Shown here: positions 45,138 to 53,245 of the stretch, in pieces
Position numbering within the stretch: position 1 is the stretch's first letter
Layout: every line of letters begins with the position of its first letter
Source of the DNA: an uncultured Acidobacteriia bacterium
GTDB taxonomy: Bacteria; Acidobacteriota; Terriglobia; Bryobacterales; Bryobacteraceae
Direction of reading: 5' to 3'
Assembly: GCA_903875575.1 (NCBI GenBank)
Contig: CAIQWJ010000029.1
Coordinates: 1 to 64,000 of the forward strand
Length of the DNA stretch: 64,000 nt
Position numbers and translations under genes: made by a program
Notes under the pieces: generated by a model
The model's database searches: none
What the model saw: only the letters and a program-made list of their open reading frames with translations
What the model was told of the DNA's origin: nothing

Positions 45138-46400
45138 CTACTCGGCCGTCTTCGTGGCGTGCTCGAACAGGTAGTTCAGCGTCTTCTCAGTCTGGATGTG
45201 CGACGCGATGCGGCCCAGTTCGCCGTTCTCGGTCAGCTTTCGGCGCATGGCGGCCACGGTCTGCTTCTCCTGCCGCGCGATGCGATCCAGCTCGCGATCC
45301 ACTTCTTCGTTCGTGGCCACGATGGATTCGGTTTCCGCAACCTTGCCGAGAATCATCGACGCCTTCACTTCACGAGCCGCGGCATCCTTCTGGGCAGCCT
45401 TGACCTTCGTCCAGTCCAGGTTAAACGACTTCGGATCCACGCCTTCGGCCTGCAGCGCGCGCAGGCGCTGTTCCACGCGATTCTGAATCTGGCGATCGAT
45501 GAAAACTTCCGGCACCGGGAAATCGTTGGTGTCGACCAGTTTCTCAACAATCTTGTCCTTCGCCTCACGCTGGGCATCGCCCAGGCGTTGCGCCTGAATC
45601 GACTTGCGAACGGCTTCTTTCACTTCGTCGAGCGTGCGGAAATCGCCCAGATCCTGAGCAAACTCGTCATTCAGTTCGGGAAGTTCCTTACGCCGCAAAC
45701 CCTTGACGCCAACCTTGAAGCGTACCGTCTTACCCGCCAGTGTTTCACGACCGTAATCGGCCGGATAGACAACATCGAATTCCTTGTCGTCGCCCGGCGA
45801 AGCACCCGTCAGGTTTTCCGTGAAGCCCGGCAGCGTCTCGGGTCCGCCAATCAGAACCTGAACTTCATCGGCCTTGATTCCTTCATCGGTCCCGGAGAGA
45901 CTTTCCAGCGAAACCACGGCGTAATCGCCGGCCGCGAGCGGACGCGCATCTTCATTCGCGTAAGTGGCCTTGGTATCGCGAATCTCTTCGATCCGCTTGT
46001 TGACGTCTTCGTCCGTCACTTCCGGCTCTTTGTATACCACTTCCACACCGTTGTAGTTCGTGATATCGAGCTGAGGGAACACTTCAAAGCTCGCCTTGAA
46101 ATGAACGTCCTTGCCGTCATGGAAATGAACATCCGTAACGTCGGGACGGCTGATCGCGCGCAGTTGCTCGGCGGCAACACGCTCGTCGATCGCCTTCGGG
46201 ACCAGGTTTTCCAGTACTTTTTGACGAATATCGCCGTCGTAATTCTTACGAATCAGCGACATCGGCGCTTTGCCGGCGCGGAATCCCTTCAGATGAACGC
46301 GTCCGCGAAACTGTTCCGCGACTTTCGCGGTTTCCTGCTCGACGTCCGCAGCGGGAATCGTGATTTCAAGCTCGTGCTTGCAGCCTTCTACCAATGCCAA
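45138..46400 (-). CDS. tig: Trigger factor chaperone
   Basis: 420 residues. The ribosome-binding domain carries the signature FRGRVHLKGFRAGKAPMSLI. A central FKBP-type segment (YAVVSLESLSGTDEGIKADE... VQVLIGGPETLPGFTENLTG... VVYPADYGRETLAGKTVRF) and the helical C-terminal arms follow. It folds nascent chains at the ribosome exit. TTG 46400 is the only start; GAGGT lies about 9 nt upstream. It runs with the Hsp70-like gene, forming a chaperone pair. Confidence 0.95.
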   Translation of the reverse strand: MALVEGCKHELEITIPAADVEQETAKVAEQFRGRVHLKGFRAGKAPMSLIRKNYDGDIRQKVLENLVPKAIDERVAAEQLRAISRPDVTDVHFHDGKDVHFKASFEVFPQLDITNYNGVEVVYKEPEVTDEDVNKRIEEIRDTKATYANEDARPLAAGDYAVVSLESLSGTDEGIKADEVQVLIGGPETLPGFTENLTGASPGDDKEFDVVYPADYGRETLAGKTVRFKVGVKGLRRKELPELNDEFAQDLGDFRTLDEVKEAVRKSIQAQRLGDAQREAKDKIVEKLVDTNDFPVPEVFIDRQIQNRVEQRLRALQAEGVDPKSFNLDWTKVKAAQKDAAAREVKASMILGKVAETESIVATNEEVDRELDRIARQEKQTVAAMRRKLTENGELGRIASHIQTEKTLNYLFEHATKTAE

Positions 46401-46486
46401 TTTGGGTCTACCTCGGAGAGAAAAGAATGGAACGGAATTACCAGAATATCAGAGCTTCCCGTACCGGTTGACGCGGGAGAGCGGAT

Positions 46487-47065
46487 TCACCGCGTCAGCG
46501 CATCGTCCAGCGCCTTCGCGACATCGTCGTAAACGATGGTTTCACTGAAGACTTTCCCCGCGGCGAAGACCGTCGGAAGCTTCTTAATGCCACGCGCCGC
46601 CGCGAGTTGAATATCCTGATCTACCGCTGCAGCCAGCCGCTGGTCGGTCAGCGCCGCGACAATCCCCGTGTCGCTCAGCTTATTGCGCGCCGCGAAATCG
46701 CTCACCCATGACCTAAGGCCCGCCGGCGTAATATGTTCCTGCTCCGCCAGCAACTCGCGCCTGAAGACCACACTGAGCCGGGGACTATGCTCGAAGACCC
46801 ACCGCGCCGCCATCGCGGCCGAACGGGCCCATTCGTGACGACCCAGCGGAAAATCGCGATGAATGAAGGCCACTTTCGATCCATACCGTGGCAGCAGCTT
46901 ATCGTCCAGCATGGTCCGGAACGCCTGACAGTAGCCGCACTGCATGTCTTCATAAATGGTGACTTTGATCGAACTGTCGGGGTTGCCTTCCACAAGATCG
47001 TTGGTCGCGCAGGTAGCCGGTATCATTGCCAACGCGAACATCAAAGCCAGAGTAGTGGAGCGCAT
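46487..47065 (-). CDS. DsbA-like thioredoxin-fold protein
   Basis: 192 residues with a signal peptide (LALMFALAMIPATCA). The active site is EDMQCGYCQAF, a CGYC redox pair, followed by the DsbA-type helical insertion. FIHRDFPLGRHEW and GIKKLPTVFAAGKVF (cis-Pro region LPTVF) are typical of the DSBA/thioredoxin_4 group. It probably makes or isomerises disulphides in the periplasm. It is upstream of, and co-directional with, trigger factor, and divergent from the LysR gene. Confidence 0.88.
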   Translation of the reverse strand: MRSTTLALMFALAMIPATCATNDLVEGNPDSSIKVTIYEDMQCGYCQAFRTMLDDKLLPRYGSKVAFIHRDFPLGRHEWARSAAMAARWVFEHSPRLSVVFRRELLAEQEHITPAGLRSWVSDFAARNKLSDTGIVAALTDQRLAAAVDQDIQLAAARGIKKLPTVFAAGKVFSETIVYDDVAKALDDALTR

Positions 47066-47137
47066 GAGATTCTTCTAAGATTCTAACGCCGGAGGCCGGC
47101 TTTGGGTTACGTTTTTAGCGGCAGGGGAGTCAAACGC

Positions 47138-47143
47138 TACTCT
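47138..47143 (+). promoter_or_regulatory. -10 box of the LysR gene
   Basis: TACTCT, 7 nt before ATG 47151. Confidence 0.4.
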
Positions 47144-47150
47144 GTTAGAG

Positions 47151-48023
47151 ATGGAACTCACGCCGCTTCGGGTCTTCATGACGGTCGCCAACGAGCGCAG
47201 TTTCTCGCGCGCCGCCGAGAAACTCGGACGGACGCAGCCCGCCGTGTCGCTCGCGCTGCAGCGCCTCGAAGCTGAGCTTGGCGAAAAACTTTTTGATCGT
47301 TCTGCCAGAGACGTGGTTCTAACGGACGCCGGCCGCACGGTTCTCGAATTCGCCCGCCGTTTTCAGAATCTGGAATCGGAACTGGGCAACGCCATTGCTG
47401 AACTGCGCGACCATTCCGCGGGATGCCTGGCCATCGGGGCCAACGAGTCCACGGGCCTGTACCTGCTGAAGCACATCGAACGCTACCGGCACCTGTATCC
47501 GCGAGTCAAGGTACAGGTTCGCCGGGGTTTTTCCAGCCGCATCCCCGGAGAGATCGTGGATGGAAATCTGGAACTCGGAGTGATCAGCTACGAACCGCGC
47601 GATGAGCGGCTGCTCTCCACGGTGATCTATACCGACGCGCTCGTCTTCGTAGTCTCCCCCCAACACCGATTGGCGGGACGAAAAGACGTTCCCATCAGCG
47701 AACTGGGCGACGAGACCTTCATCGCGCATAACGTGCTCTCCCCGTACCGCGAAATCGTCCTGCGCAGCTTCCACGAGCGCGGCGTACGCCTGAATATGGA
47801 CATCGAAATGCCCACCGTGGAAACAATTCGCTGGATGGTGGAACGCAACCTCGGTGTCGCCTTCCTGCCTCGTATGTGTGTGGAGCAGGAGATCGCCGAA
47901 AAGAGTCTGGTTACCGTGCGTGTGCCCGAACTCGACGTGGAACGAAAGATTTACCTTGTGCAGCCCTCGCGCCGTGCCCTGAGCTACGCAGCGGAGGCGT
48001 TTCTCCGCCTGGTCCTCGAATGA
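47151..48023 (+). CDS. LysR-family transcription regulator
   Basis: 290 residues. The N-terminal winged helix-turn-helix is canonical (TPLRVFMTVANERSFSRAAEKLGRTQPAVSLALQRLEAELGEKLFDR), followed by a periplasmic-binding-like effector domain (LAIGANESTGLYLLKHIERY... VISYEPRDERLLSTVIYTDALVFVVSPQHRL). Effector and targets are unknown. It is divergent from the DsbA-like gene by 85 bp and overlaps the next small gene by ATGA, so its likely target may be itself plus that gene or the divergent one. Confidence 0.92.
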   Translation: MELTPLRVFMTVANERSFSRAAEKLGRTQPAVSLALQRLEAELGEKLFDRSARDVVLTDAGRTVLEFARRFQNLESELGNAIAELRDHSAGCLAIGANESTGLYLLKHIERYRHLYPRVKVQVRRGFSSRIPGEIVDGNLELGVISYEPRDERLLSTVIYTDALVFVVSPQHRLAGRKDVPISELGDETFIAHNVLSPYREIVLRSFHERGVRLNMDIEMPTVETIRWMVERNLGVAFLPRMCVEQEIAEKSLVTVRVPELDVERKIYLVQPSRRALSYAAEAFLRLVLE

Positions 48024-48304
48024 TACTGAAGAAAAAGAAGAACTGGATTGCCGTCTTGCTGGCGGTGTCAATATTGTATGGACTGGATGATCTCTCCGCC
48101 CGGTTTGGCGTGCCATCCCGACCTCAATTCGCCACTATGACGGTCAAGCGCTATTTCTACATCAACGAGAAATACAACAAGTTCAGCTATGAGCCGCTAC
48201 CCTCAATGGACGTGCGCTGCGTCAACGCGCTGTTTCCGCACTCAGGATACCGGCCCTGCTGGTATCTGAAACGGCACCTGATGGAGACGATCCCTGTCAA
48301 CTAA
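48020..48304 (+). CDS. Small membrane-anchored protein, unknown
   Basis: 94 residues, MILKKKKNWIAVLLAVSILYG (positively charged N-terminus then a helix), followed by a soluble region with two Cys (VRCVNALF and YRPCWYLK). No family is recognised. Its ATG overlaps the LysR stop (ATGA), so expression is coupled to the regulator. It converges with the AI-2E gene. Confidence 0.65.
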   Translation: MILKKKKNWIAVLLAVSILYGLDDLSARFGVPSRPQFATMTVKRYFYINEKYNKFSYEPLPSMDVRCVNALFPHSGYRPCWYLKRHLMETIPVN

Positions 48305-48322
48305 CGCCGGTTACGCCCCTGA

Positions 48323-49498
48323 TCAGTCTCCAAGAAACCGGCCATAGGCCTTCAGCCCCGCCACATTGTCGCAAATGGCCTTAATTCCAGCCGTGATTGG
48401 AATGGCAAGCACCAGCCCCGCCGCGTCCCATAGAAATCCCCAAAACATAAGAGAGAACGTCACAACCAGCGGATTCAGATGCACCCGTGCGCCCACAAGC
48501 TTAGGGTAAAAAACGTTCATCGCCGTCAGATGCAGGGTGACGACAACAAGGCACGATAACAGAATCGCGGTGCTGTCCGACCCCGCCGCCAGGCACGCAA
48601 ACAGCGGTGGCAACATACCCAGAGGCAGTCCAATATAGGGAGTCAGGCTGAGAAAGCCGCTCAATGCGCCAATGAGGAACGGATAACGAAGACCGATCAG
48701 GGCGAACAGCGCGCAACTGAAGGACGCCAGGATGATGCCAATCATGAAATTGCCTACCACAAAGGCTCGCGCCATGGTCGAAATGCCGCTCACGCTCCGC
48801 GCGACAACCAACCGGTCCGCCCCTTCAAAGAAACGCAGGAAACTCTTGTAAATGTGATCTCTCCAGCTCAGCATGAAGTAGACGAGAAAGGGTACAAAAG
48901 ACGACATGAGCACGAACTGATAAACGGTACCGAGGCTCGAAACCACATAGTCTGCAACAGGATTGCGATCGTCGTGAATGCGAACTTCCTGAATAGCGCC
49001 GGGCTGCGGTATGGGGGGCTGAGGCGCGGTCGCCTTCCTGCCCTGTTTCGGAGGTGTCGCGGTAGCCCCCGAAGCGCCAGGCACTCCTGATTTCGGTCCG
49101 GTGCCAAGAATCTGGGTGGTGGCGTCGCCAACGCTCTGAATGGCTGCAGTCGTTCGTCCCACCGCTTTGGTGAGGTTTTTCTGCAGTTCCGGTGCCTCGC
49201 GCGCTATCCCCGAAAGCTGATTCCATAACGCCGCGCCGGTGAAGTAAAGGGCCAAAACCGCGATGAGACAGACGATAAATGTCGCCAGCGGGCGCGGAAT
49301 CCGGATTCGCGTCAGCAGGCCGACGAATGGTTCCAGAAGAAAGGCGATAATCACAGCGACGAGCGCTGTGATGAAAACCGGTCGTGCCCAGTAGAGCAAG
49401 GCGATGACAACGCCGCCCGCTATGACGGAAAGAGCGTAACTGCGCGCTCCTTCTTCCGCCGCGGCTCCAAAATTTCGGCTGCGCAGTTCCATGGACAT
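48323..49498 (-). CDS. AI-2E transporter (PerM) family permease
   Basis: 391 residues with eight predicted helices. LVAVIIAFLLEPFVGLLTRIRIPRPLATFIVCL at the N-side and the C-terminal block LIGLRYPFLIGALSGFLSLTPYIGLPLGMLPP, LVVVTLHLTAMNVFYPKLVGARVHLNPLVVTFSLMFWGFLWDAAGLVLAIP identify the family. Between helices 3 and 4 there is a Pro/Ala-rich insertion of about 40 residues. Members export small molecules or ions; the autoinducer link is not general. Confidence 0.9.
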   Translation of the reverse strand: MSMELRSRNFGAAAEEGARSYALSVIAGGVVIALLYWARPVFITALVAVIIAFLLEPFVGLLTRIRIPRPLATFIVCLIAVLALYFTGAALWNQLSGIAREAPELQKNLTKAVGRTTAAIQSVGDATTQILGTGPKSGVPGASGATATPPKQGRKATAPQPPIPQPGAIQEVRIHDDRNPVADYVVSSLGTVYQFVLMSSFVPFLVYFMLSWRDHIYKSFLRFFEGADRLVVARSVSGISTMARAFVVGNFMIGIILASFSCALFALIGLRYPFLIGALSGFLSLTPYIGLPLGMLPPLFACLAAGSDSTAILLSCLVVVTLHLTAMNVFYPKLVGARVHLNPLVVTFSLMFWGFLWDAAGLVLAIPITAGIKAICDNVAGLKAYGRFLGD

Positions 49499-49575
49499 GG
49501 CCTTTGAAACCAGTGTAGTGGGTGAGTGTGCGCTGCTCCTCTCAAACAGCCCCGCCCCCGCGGTATCCCCCGCCC

Positions 49576-49581
49576 TACAAT
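49576..49581 (+). promoter_or_regulatory. -10 box of ruvX
   Basis: TACAAT, 6 nt before GTG 49588; it supports leaderless initiation at this GTG. Confidence 0.5.
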
Positions 49582-49587
49582 CGAAAG

Positions 49588-50031
49588 GTGGGACGAATTC
49601 TGGCGCTCGATCTTGGCAGGAAACGGATCGGCCTCGCCATCAGCGACGAAATGGGCTTCACCGCACAGGGTCTCGATACCCTGGAGCGGCGGGGACGCCG
49701 TGACGACATCGAAGATCTGCGCAAACTGGCATCCGTCCGCGGGGTGACGCAGTTCCTGATCGGCGATCCGATGCATATGAGCGGAGATGCCAGCCGTCAG
49801 GGCGACTACACCCGCGAGTTTGCCGCGGAACTGGAGCGCAAGACGGGCCTGCCTGTCGAATTCCGCGACGAGCGCTGGACCAGTCGCGAAGCGGAACGCA
49901 CCCTGCGTGGTTCCGGCGTTGCCAACGGCAAACGCAAGGCAACCATCGATAAGCTGTCTGCCGTAATTCTGCTGCAAAGTTACCTCGATTCCGTCCGGCC
50001 GGGCTCATTTCAGATGGAGCAATGGCAGTGA
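49588..50031 (+). CDS. ruvX: Putative pre-16S rRNA nuclease / Holliday junction resolvase-like RuvX
   Basis: 147 residues from GTG 49588, starting at the family N-terminus VGRILALDLGRKRIGLAISD; the track's earlier ATG adds 22 non-homologous residues. The RNase H-like acids are seen in LDLGRKRIG, and the downstream block GLPVEFRDERWTSREAERTL with KATIDKLSAVILLQSYLD matches the YqgF/RuvX family. It trims 16S rRNA or resolves junctions. Its last codons overlap mltG. Confidence 0.93.
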   Translation: MGRILALDLGRKRIGLAISDEMGFTAQGLDTLERRGRRDDIEDLRKLASVRGVTQFLIGDPMHMSGDASRQGDYTREFAAELERKTGLPVEFRDERWTSREAERTLRGSGVANGKRKATIDKLSAVILLQSYLDSVRPGSFQMEQWQ

Positions 50032-51023
50032 AGAAACTGATCGCGTTCCTGCTCCTGCTGGCCGTGGTTGTCGGTTGCGCCGGGGTCTATGCGCTGCATG
50101 AAGTCACGCAGCCGTATAAGGGTTTCGCCGAACCGGTCCTCATCGAATTCCCTCGCGGGACCAGCACCGCCCAAATGGCCACCATGCTCTCCGAACATGG
50201 CGTCATCGAACGGCCGTGGCTCTTTATGGCGGCGCGAGCGGTCCGGCGCGGCGCGCGGTTACAGGCAGGCGAGTACAAATTCGAAAAAGCCGCATCGCCG
50301 CTTGACGTGTTCGGTCGAATCGCGCGTGGCGATATCTATTACATGGATCTGCTGATCCCGGAGGGGTTCAACATGTTCGACATTTCCGAGGCAGTGGAAA
50401 AGCTCGGCACCATGACGGCTGCGGCGTTTCTCGATGCAGCGCGCGATCCATCCCTGATCCTGGATCTGGACCCGAAGGCCGAGTCACTGGAAGGCTACCT
50501 GTTCCCGAACAAGTACCGCGTCTACCGCAAGACCACGGCGCGCGAACTGTGCCGCATGATGACCAACGAATTCCGCAGTCAGTGGCAATCTCTTGCCGCG
50601 GGGACGAAGGCGACGCACGACGCGGTGACGCTGGCCTCGCTCGTGGAGAGGGAGGCAAGGCTGCCGGAGGAACGGCCGCGGGTCGCATCCGTGTTTCACA
50701 ATCGCCTCCGCATCGGGATGAAGATGCAGTGCGACCCGACCACCGTATACGCCGCGCTGCTCGAAAATCGCTATCGAGGAGTGATTCACCAGTCGGATCT
50801 CGACAGCCAGAATCCGTACAACACCTACCAGCACACGGGACTCCCGCCGGGGCCGATCGCCAACCCAGGCCTGAGTTCCATCAAGGCGGCCCTGACGCCG
50901 GAGGATACGCCGTATCTGTTCTTCGTCGCCAAAGCGGACGGCTCCGGCGGCCACAACTTCACCGACTCTCTGCAGAAACACGTCGCGGCTGTCGCGCGAT
51001 ATCACCGTGCCTCGGGCCACTAA
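50028..51023 (+). CDS. mltG: Endolytic murein transglycosylase MltG
   Basis: 331 residues. A membrane anchor (KKLIAFLLLLAVVVGCAGVYAL) is followed by a LysM-like part, then the YceG core: TLASLVEREARLPEERPRVASVFHNRLRIGMKMQCDPTTVYA contains the catalytic Glu, and NPYNTYQHTGLPPGPIANPGLSSIKAAL the family signature. It cleaves nascent glycan strands as a terminator of elongation. I choose GTG 50028 (GGAG 8 nt upstream; GTGA overlap with ruvX) over ATG 50022, where the site is only 2 nt away. Confidence 0.93.
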   Translation: MKKLIAFLLLLAVVVGCAGVYALHEVTQPYKGFAEPVLIEFPRGTSTAQMATMLSEHGVIERPWLFMAARAVRRGARLQAGEYKFEKAASPLDVFGRIARGDIYYMDLLIPEGFNMFDISEAVEKLGTMTAAAFLDAARDPSLILDLDPKAESLEGYLFPNKYRVYRKTTARELCRMMTNEFRSQWQSLAAGTKATHDAVTLASLVEREARLPEERPRVASVFHNRLRIGMKMQCDPTTVYAALLENRYRGVIHQSDLDSQNPYNTYQHTGLPPGPIANPGLSSIKAALTPEDTPYLFFVAKADGSGGHNFTDSLQKHVAAVARYHRASGH

Positions 51024-51468
51024 GAGAGCGAAGGTTCTGGAATTCGCGGCCTCGCGAGGCTGGACTGGCATTGGCGAAGCGGAGTGGAACGAACTTCGCC
51101 AGGCGTTACCTGAGATATCCGTCGCCACAATCCGTGAAGCAGGACTCCCGATCGATGCGCCCTGGTGCGGCATCCGGCAGCACACGTTTGAAGAGCTGTC
51201 AGACTCGCTACTGGCATTCAGTGCGGTCTATGAAGCCCGACCAGACCTGCAGCAATTCTGTCGGGAACAGGTCATCGCAGCCAAGGATCACGCGAAATTC
51301 GTAGCCATTCGCAGCACTGTCAGTCCGGAGACACGCGAACGAAAGGCCACCATGGCGGAATGGATGCTGGTCTGGCTTGGCGATCCCTCCCTGTTCCCGG
51401 TTTGGGCGCATGCTCGCCGGGCTATGTCGACGACACCACCGGATACCGAGCCGCCTCCCACGCCGTAA
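51007..51468 (+). CDS. Conserved hypothetical protein
   Basis: 153 residues, mostly helical and acidic, starting GTG (VPRATKRAKVLEFAASRGWTGIGEAEWNELRQALPEISVATIREAGLP) with a Pro-rich tail. It overlaps the mltG end by 17 bp, so probably belongs to that transcription unit. No domain is recognised. Its last 47 bp overlap the convergent MBL-rhodanese gene. It has no signal peptide or helix, so it is likely cytoplasmic. Confidence 0.6.
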   Translation: MPRATKRAKVLEFAASRGWTGIGEAEWNELRQALPEISVATIREAGLPIDAPWCGIRQHTFEELSDSLLAFSAVYEARPDLQQFCREQVIAAKDHAKFVAIRSTVSPETRERKATMAEWMLVWLGDPSLFPVWAHARRAMSTTPPDTEPPPTP

Positions 51469-52822
51469 TCCCGCCCGCCAGTTCGATCAGATTCGTGATG
51501 CCGTACTGGTTCAGGATACTGACCGCAATGGACGACCGATACCCACCTGCGCAGTGAACGGCAATACGCCGTGTCCGCGGGACCTCGGCAATTCGCTCCT
51601 GTAAATGATTCAGCGGAATGTTCACACTGCCTTCCAGGTGTTTCGTATTCCATTCGCGAGGGGCGCGGATGTCGACAACCAGGGGCGGATTTTCCGACGC
51701 GAGTTCCTCTGCCAGCATGGACGCGCTCACCCGCTCAGTAGGCCAGACCAGATCTCCCCTCTCCGCCAGCGCGGCCATTCCGCCATGCAGATGACCCTTC
51801 ACGTGATCGAACCCGATTCTCCCCAGCCGAAGTGCCGCCTCCTCTTCGCGGCCCGGTTCGGCAATGATCACGATGGGTTTCGCACGGTCCAGCAATGTCC
51901 CGGCCCAGGTGGCATACTGTCCGCCCAGCCCGATATTGAGGCTGCCCGCCAGATGGCCCTTGGCAAACTCAGCGGCATCGCGCACATCAAGAATCTGCGC
52001 ACCCGCGTCGCCCATTCGAAGGACCTCGTCCAGTTCAATCGGCTTCAGGACCTGCCGCAGCGTCTGGTCCAGTGTCGCGTGCTCACGCGTATTCAAAATT
52101 GCGTCATACGTGAAGTACGCCGGTGCCTCCGGCTGATCGGCGGTGACCAGTCGGATGAATTCTTCTTTCGTCATCGGCTGAAGCGCGTAGTTCAGGCGGC
52201 GCTGATCGCCAAGCGTGGACACCGTGTCGGAGGAGAGCTGTTTTCCGCACAGCGACCCCGCGCCATGTGCGGGATACACCAGCGTCTCATCGGGAAGGGC
52301 CAGCAGCTTGTCGTGCAAAGAGTCGTAGAGATATCCACCGAGCGCCTGCGCCGTCCAGCCAAGGGACGCACGGAGATCAGGCCTCCCGACATCGCCGATA
52401 AACAACGTGTCGCCGGTCAGCACAGCGTGGGGCTTGGTCGCGTCTTTTTGCAAATCGAAAACGAGAATCGAGATGGATTCGATCGTGTGCCCGGGAGTCT
52501 CCAGAACCTGTAACCTCATCCTCGTGAACTCAAGAGCCTCGCCGTCCTTCATCGGAACGAATGAGTATTCCGCCTGAGCCTTTGACCCGAGCCGGATATC
52601 CGCACCACAACGGTCCCGCAGTTCCAGATGTCCGGCGAGAAAATCGGCGTGGAAATGCGTCAGGAAGACGTGGCGGATCTTCACGCCCAGACGGTCTGCG
52701 TCGTCCAGATATTGCTGGATGTCCCGCTGTGGGTCGACCACGACTGCGATGCGGCTGACCTCGTCCGCCAGCAGATACGACGCATGCGCAAGACAGCCCA
52801 GATAGTACTGTTTGAGGACCAT
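51422..52822 (-). CDS. Persulfide dioxygenase-like MBL-fold protein with two rhodanese domains
   Basis: 466 residues. An N-terminal metallo-beta-lactamase domain with the ETHE1/GloB signature (HVFLTHFHADFLAGHLELRD, ETPGHTIESISILVFD, VLTGDTLFIGDVGRPDLR) is followed by two rhodanese domains. The first lacks the active Cys (IVIIAEPGREEE), while the second has it (RIAVHCAGGYRSSIA). This is the bacterial Blh/ETHE1-rhodanese type involved in sulphide and persulphide metabolism. TACAAT 8 nt upstream supports ATG 52822. Confidence 0.92.
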   Translation of the reverse strand: MVLKQYYLGCLAHASYLLADEVSRIAVVVDPQRDIQQYLDDADRLGVKIRHVFLTHFHADFLAGHLELRDRCGADIRLGSKAQAEYSFVPMKDGEALEFTRMRLQVLETPGHTIESISILVFDLQKDATKPHAVLTGDTLFIGDVGRPDLRASLGWTAQALGGYLYDSLHDKLLALPDETLVYPAHGAGSLCGKQLSSDTVSTLGDQRRLNYALQPMTKEEFIRLVTADQPEAPAYFTYDAILNTREHATLDQTLRQVLKPIELDEVLRMGDAGAQILDVRDAAEFAKGHLAGSLNIGLGGQYATWAGTLLDRAKPIVIIAEPGREEEAALRLGRIGFDHVKGHLHGGMAALAERGDLVWPTERVSASMLAEELASENPPLVVDIRAPREWNTKHLEGSVNIPLNHLQERIAEVPRTRRIAVHCAGGYRSSIAVSILNQYGITNLIELAGGITAWEAARYPVVSST

Positions 52823-52882
52823 CGCTGCCCATTGTAAAACACGCCCAAGCAATTCCAGCCTTACGAACCATAAATAAAGCGA

Positions 52883-53215
52883 TCAGGCAGGCCCGGCGAT
52901 TTCCGTACAAAACTCCAACTGAATACCACCGCCTTCCGGGAACTGATCGGAGCGCCGGCCCTCAGAAGTCAAACGCACTTTGAACGTTTCTGAAACGGAA
53001 AACATCTCCGCTCTCCTGACGGGTGCCATGGGACCGCTAAGGATTCGACCACAAGCAAAGAATGCTCCAAGGTACATTCTGCGCCCTCCAAAGGGCCCGC
53101 AGTTGGGGCAGCCGCACACTTCGGGGCTGCCTTGCTCGATTCGCTCGCAGCAGGCACGGTTCCGGGAGGGTTCCGCCTCGACTGTCCACGGCCCAATCTG
53201 GATTGTGACTGGCAT
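52883..53215 (-). CDS. Small Cys-rich hypothetical protein, possibly internally shortened
   Basis: 110 residues: MPVTIQIGPWTVEAEPSRNRA, a CCERIEQGSPEVCGCPNCGPF cysteine segment and a strand-rich end (FKVRLTSEGRR... GIQLEFCTEIAG). It resembles from memory a family of about 150 residues with a longer central part, so it may have lost about 40 residues in frame, but no frameshift is visible. It lies 30 bp downstream of the dehydratase on the same strand. Function unknown. Confidence 0.45.
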   Translation of the reverse strand: MPVTIQIGPWTVEAEPSRNRACCERIEQGSPEVCGCPNCGPFGGRRMYLGAFFACGRILSGPMAPVRRAEMFSVSETFKVRLTSEGRRSDQFPEGGGIQLEFCTEIAGPA

Positions 53216-53245
53216 ACAAGCCTAACTCAGAGTCGCCGTTCGCCA

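Noticed and set aside
51605-52513. 302-aa plus-strand frame, and similar ones at 53132..54391, 45003..46532, 43505..44512, 11956..13017, 37720..38817
   Set aside because: All are antisense to genes with strong family motifs (MBL-rhodanese, dehydratase, trigger factor, Hsp70, APC permease, DUF1501) and have no recognisable domains.
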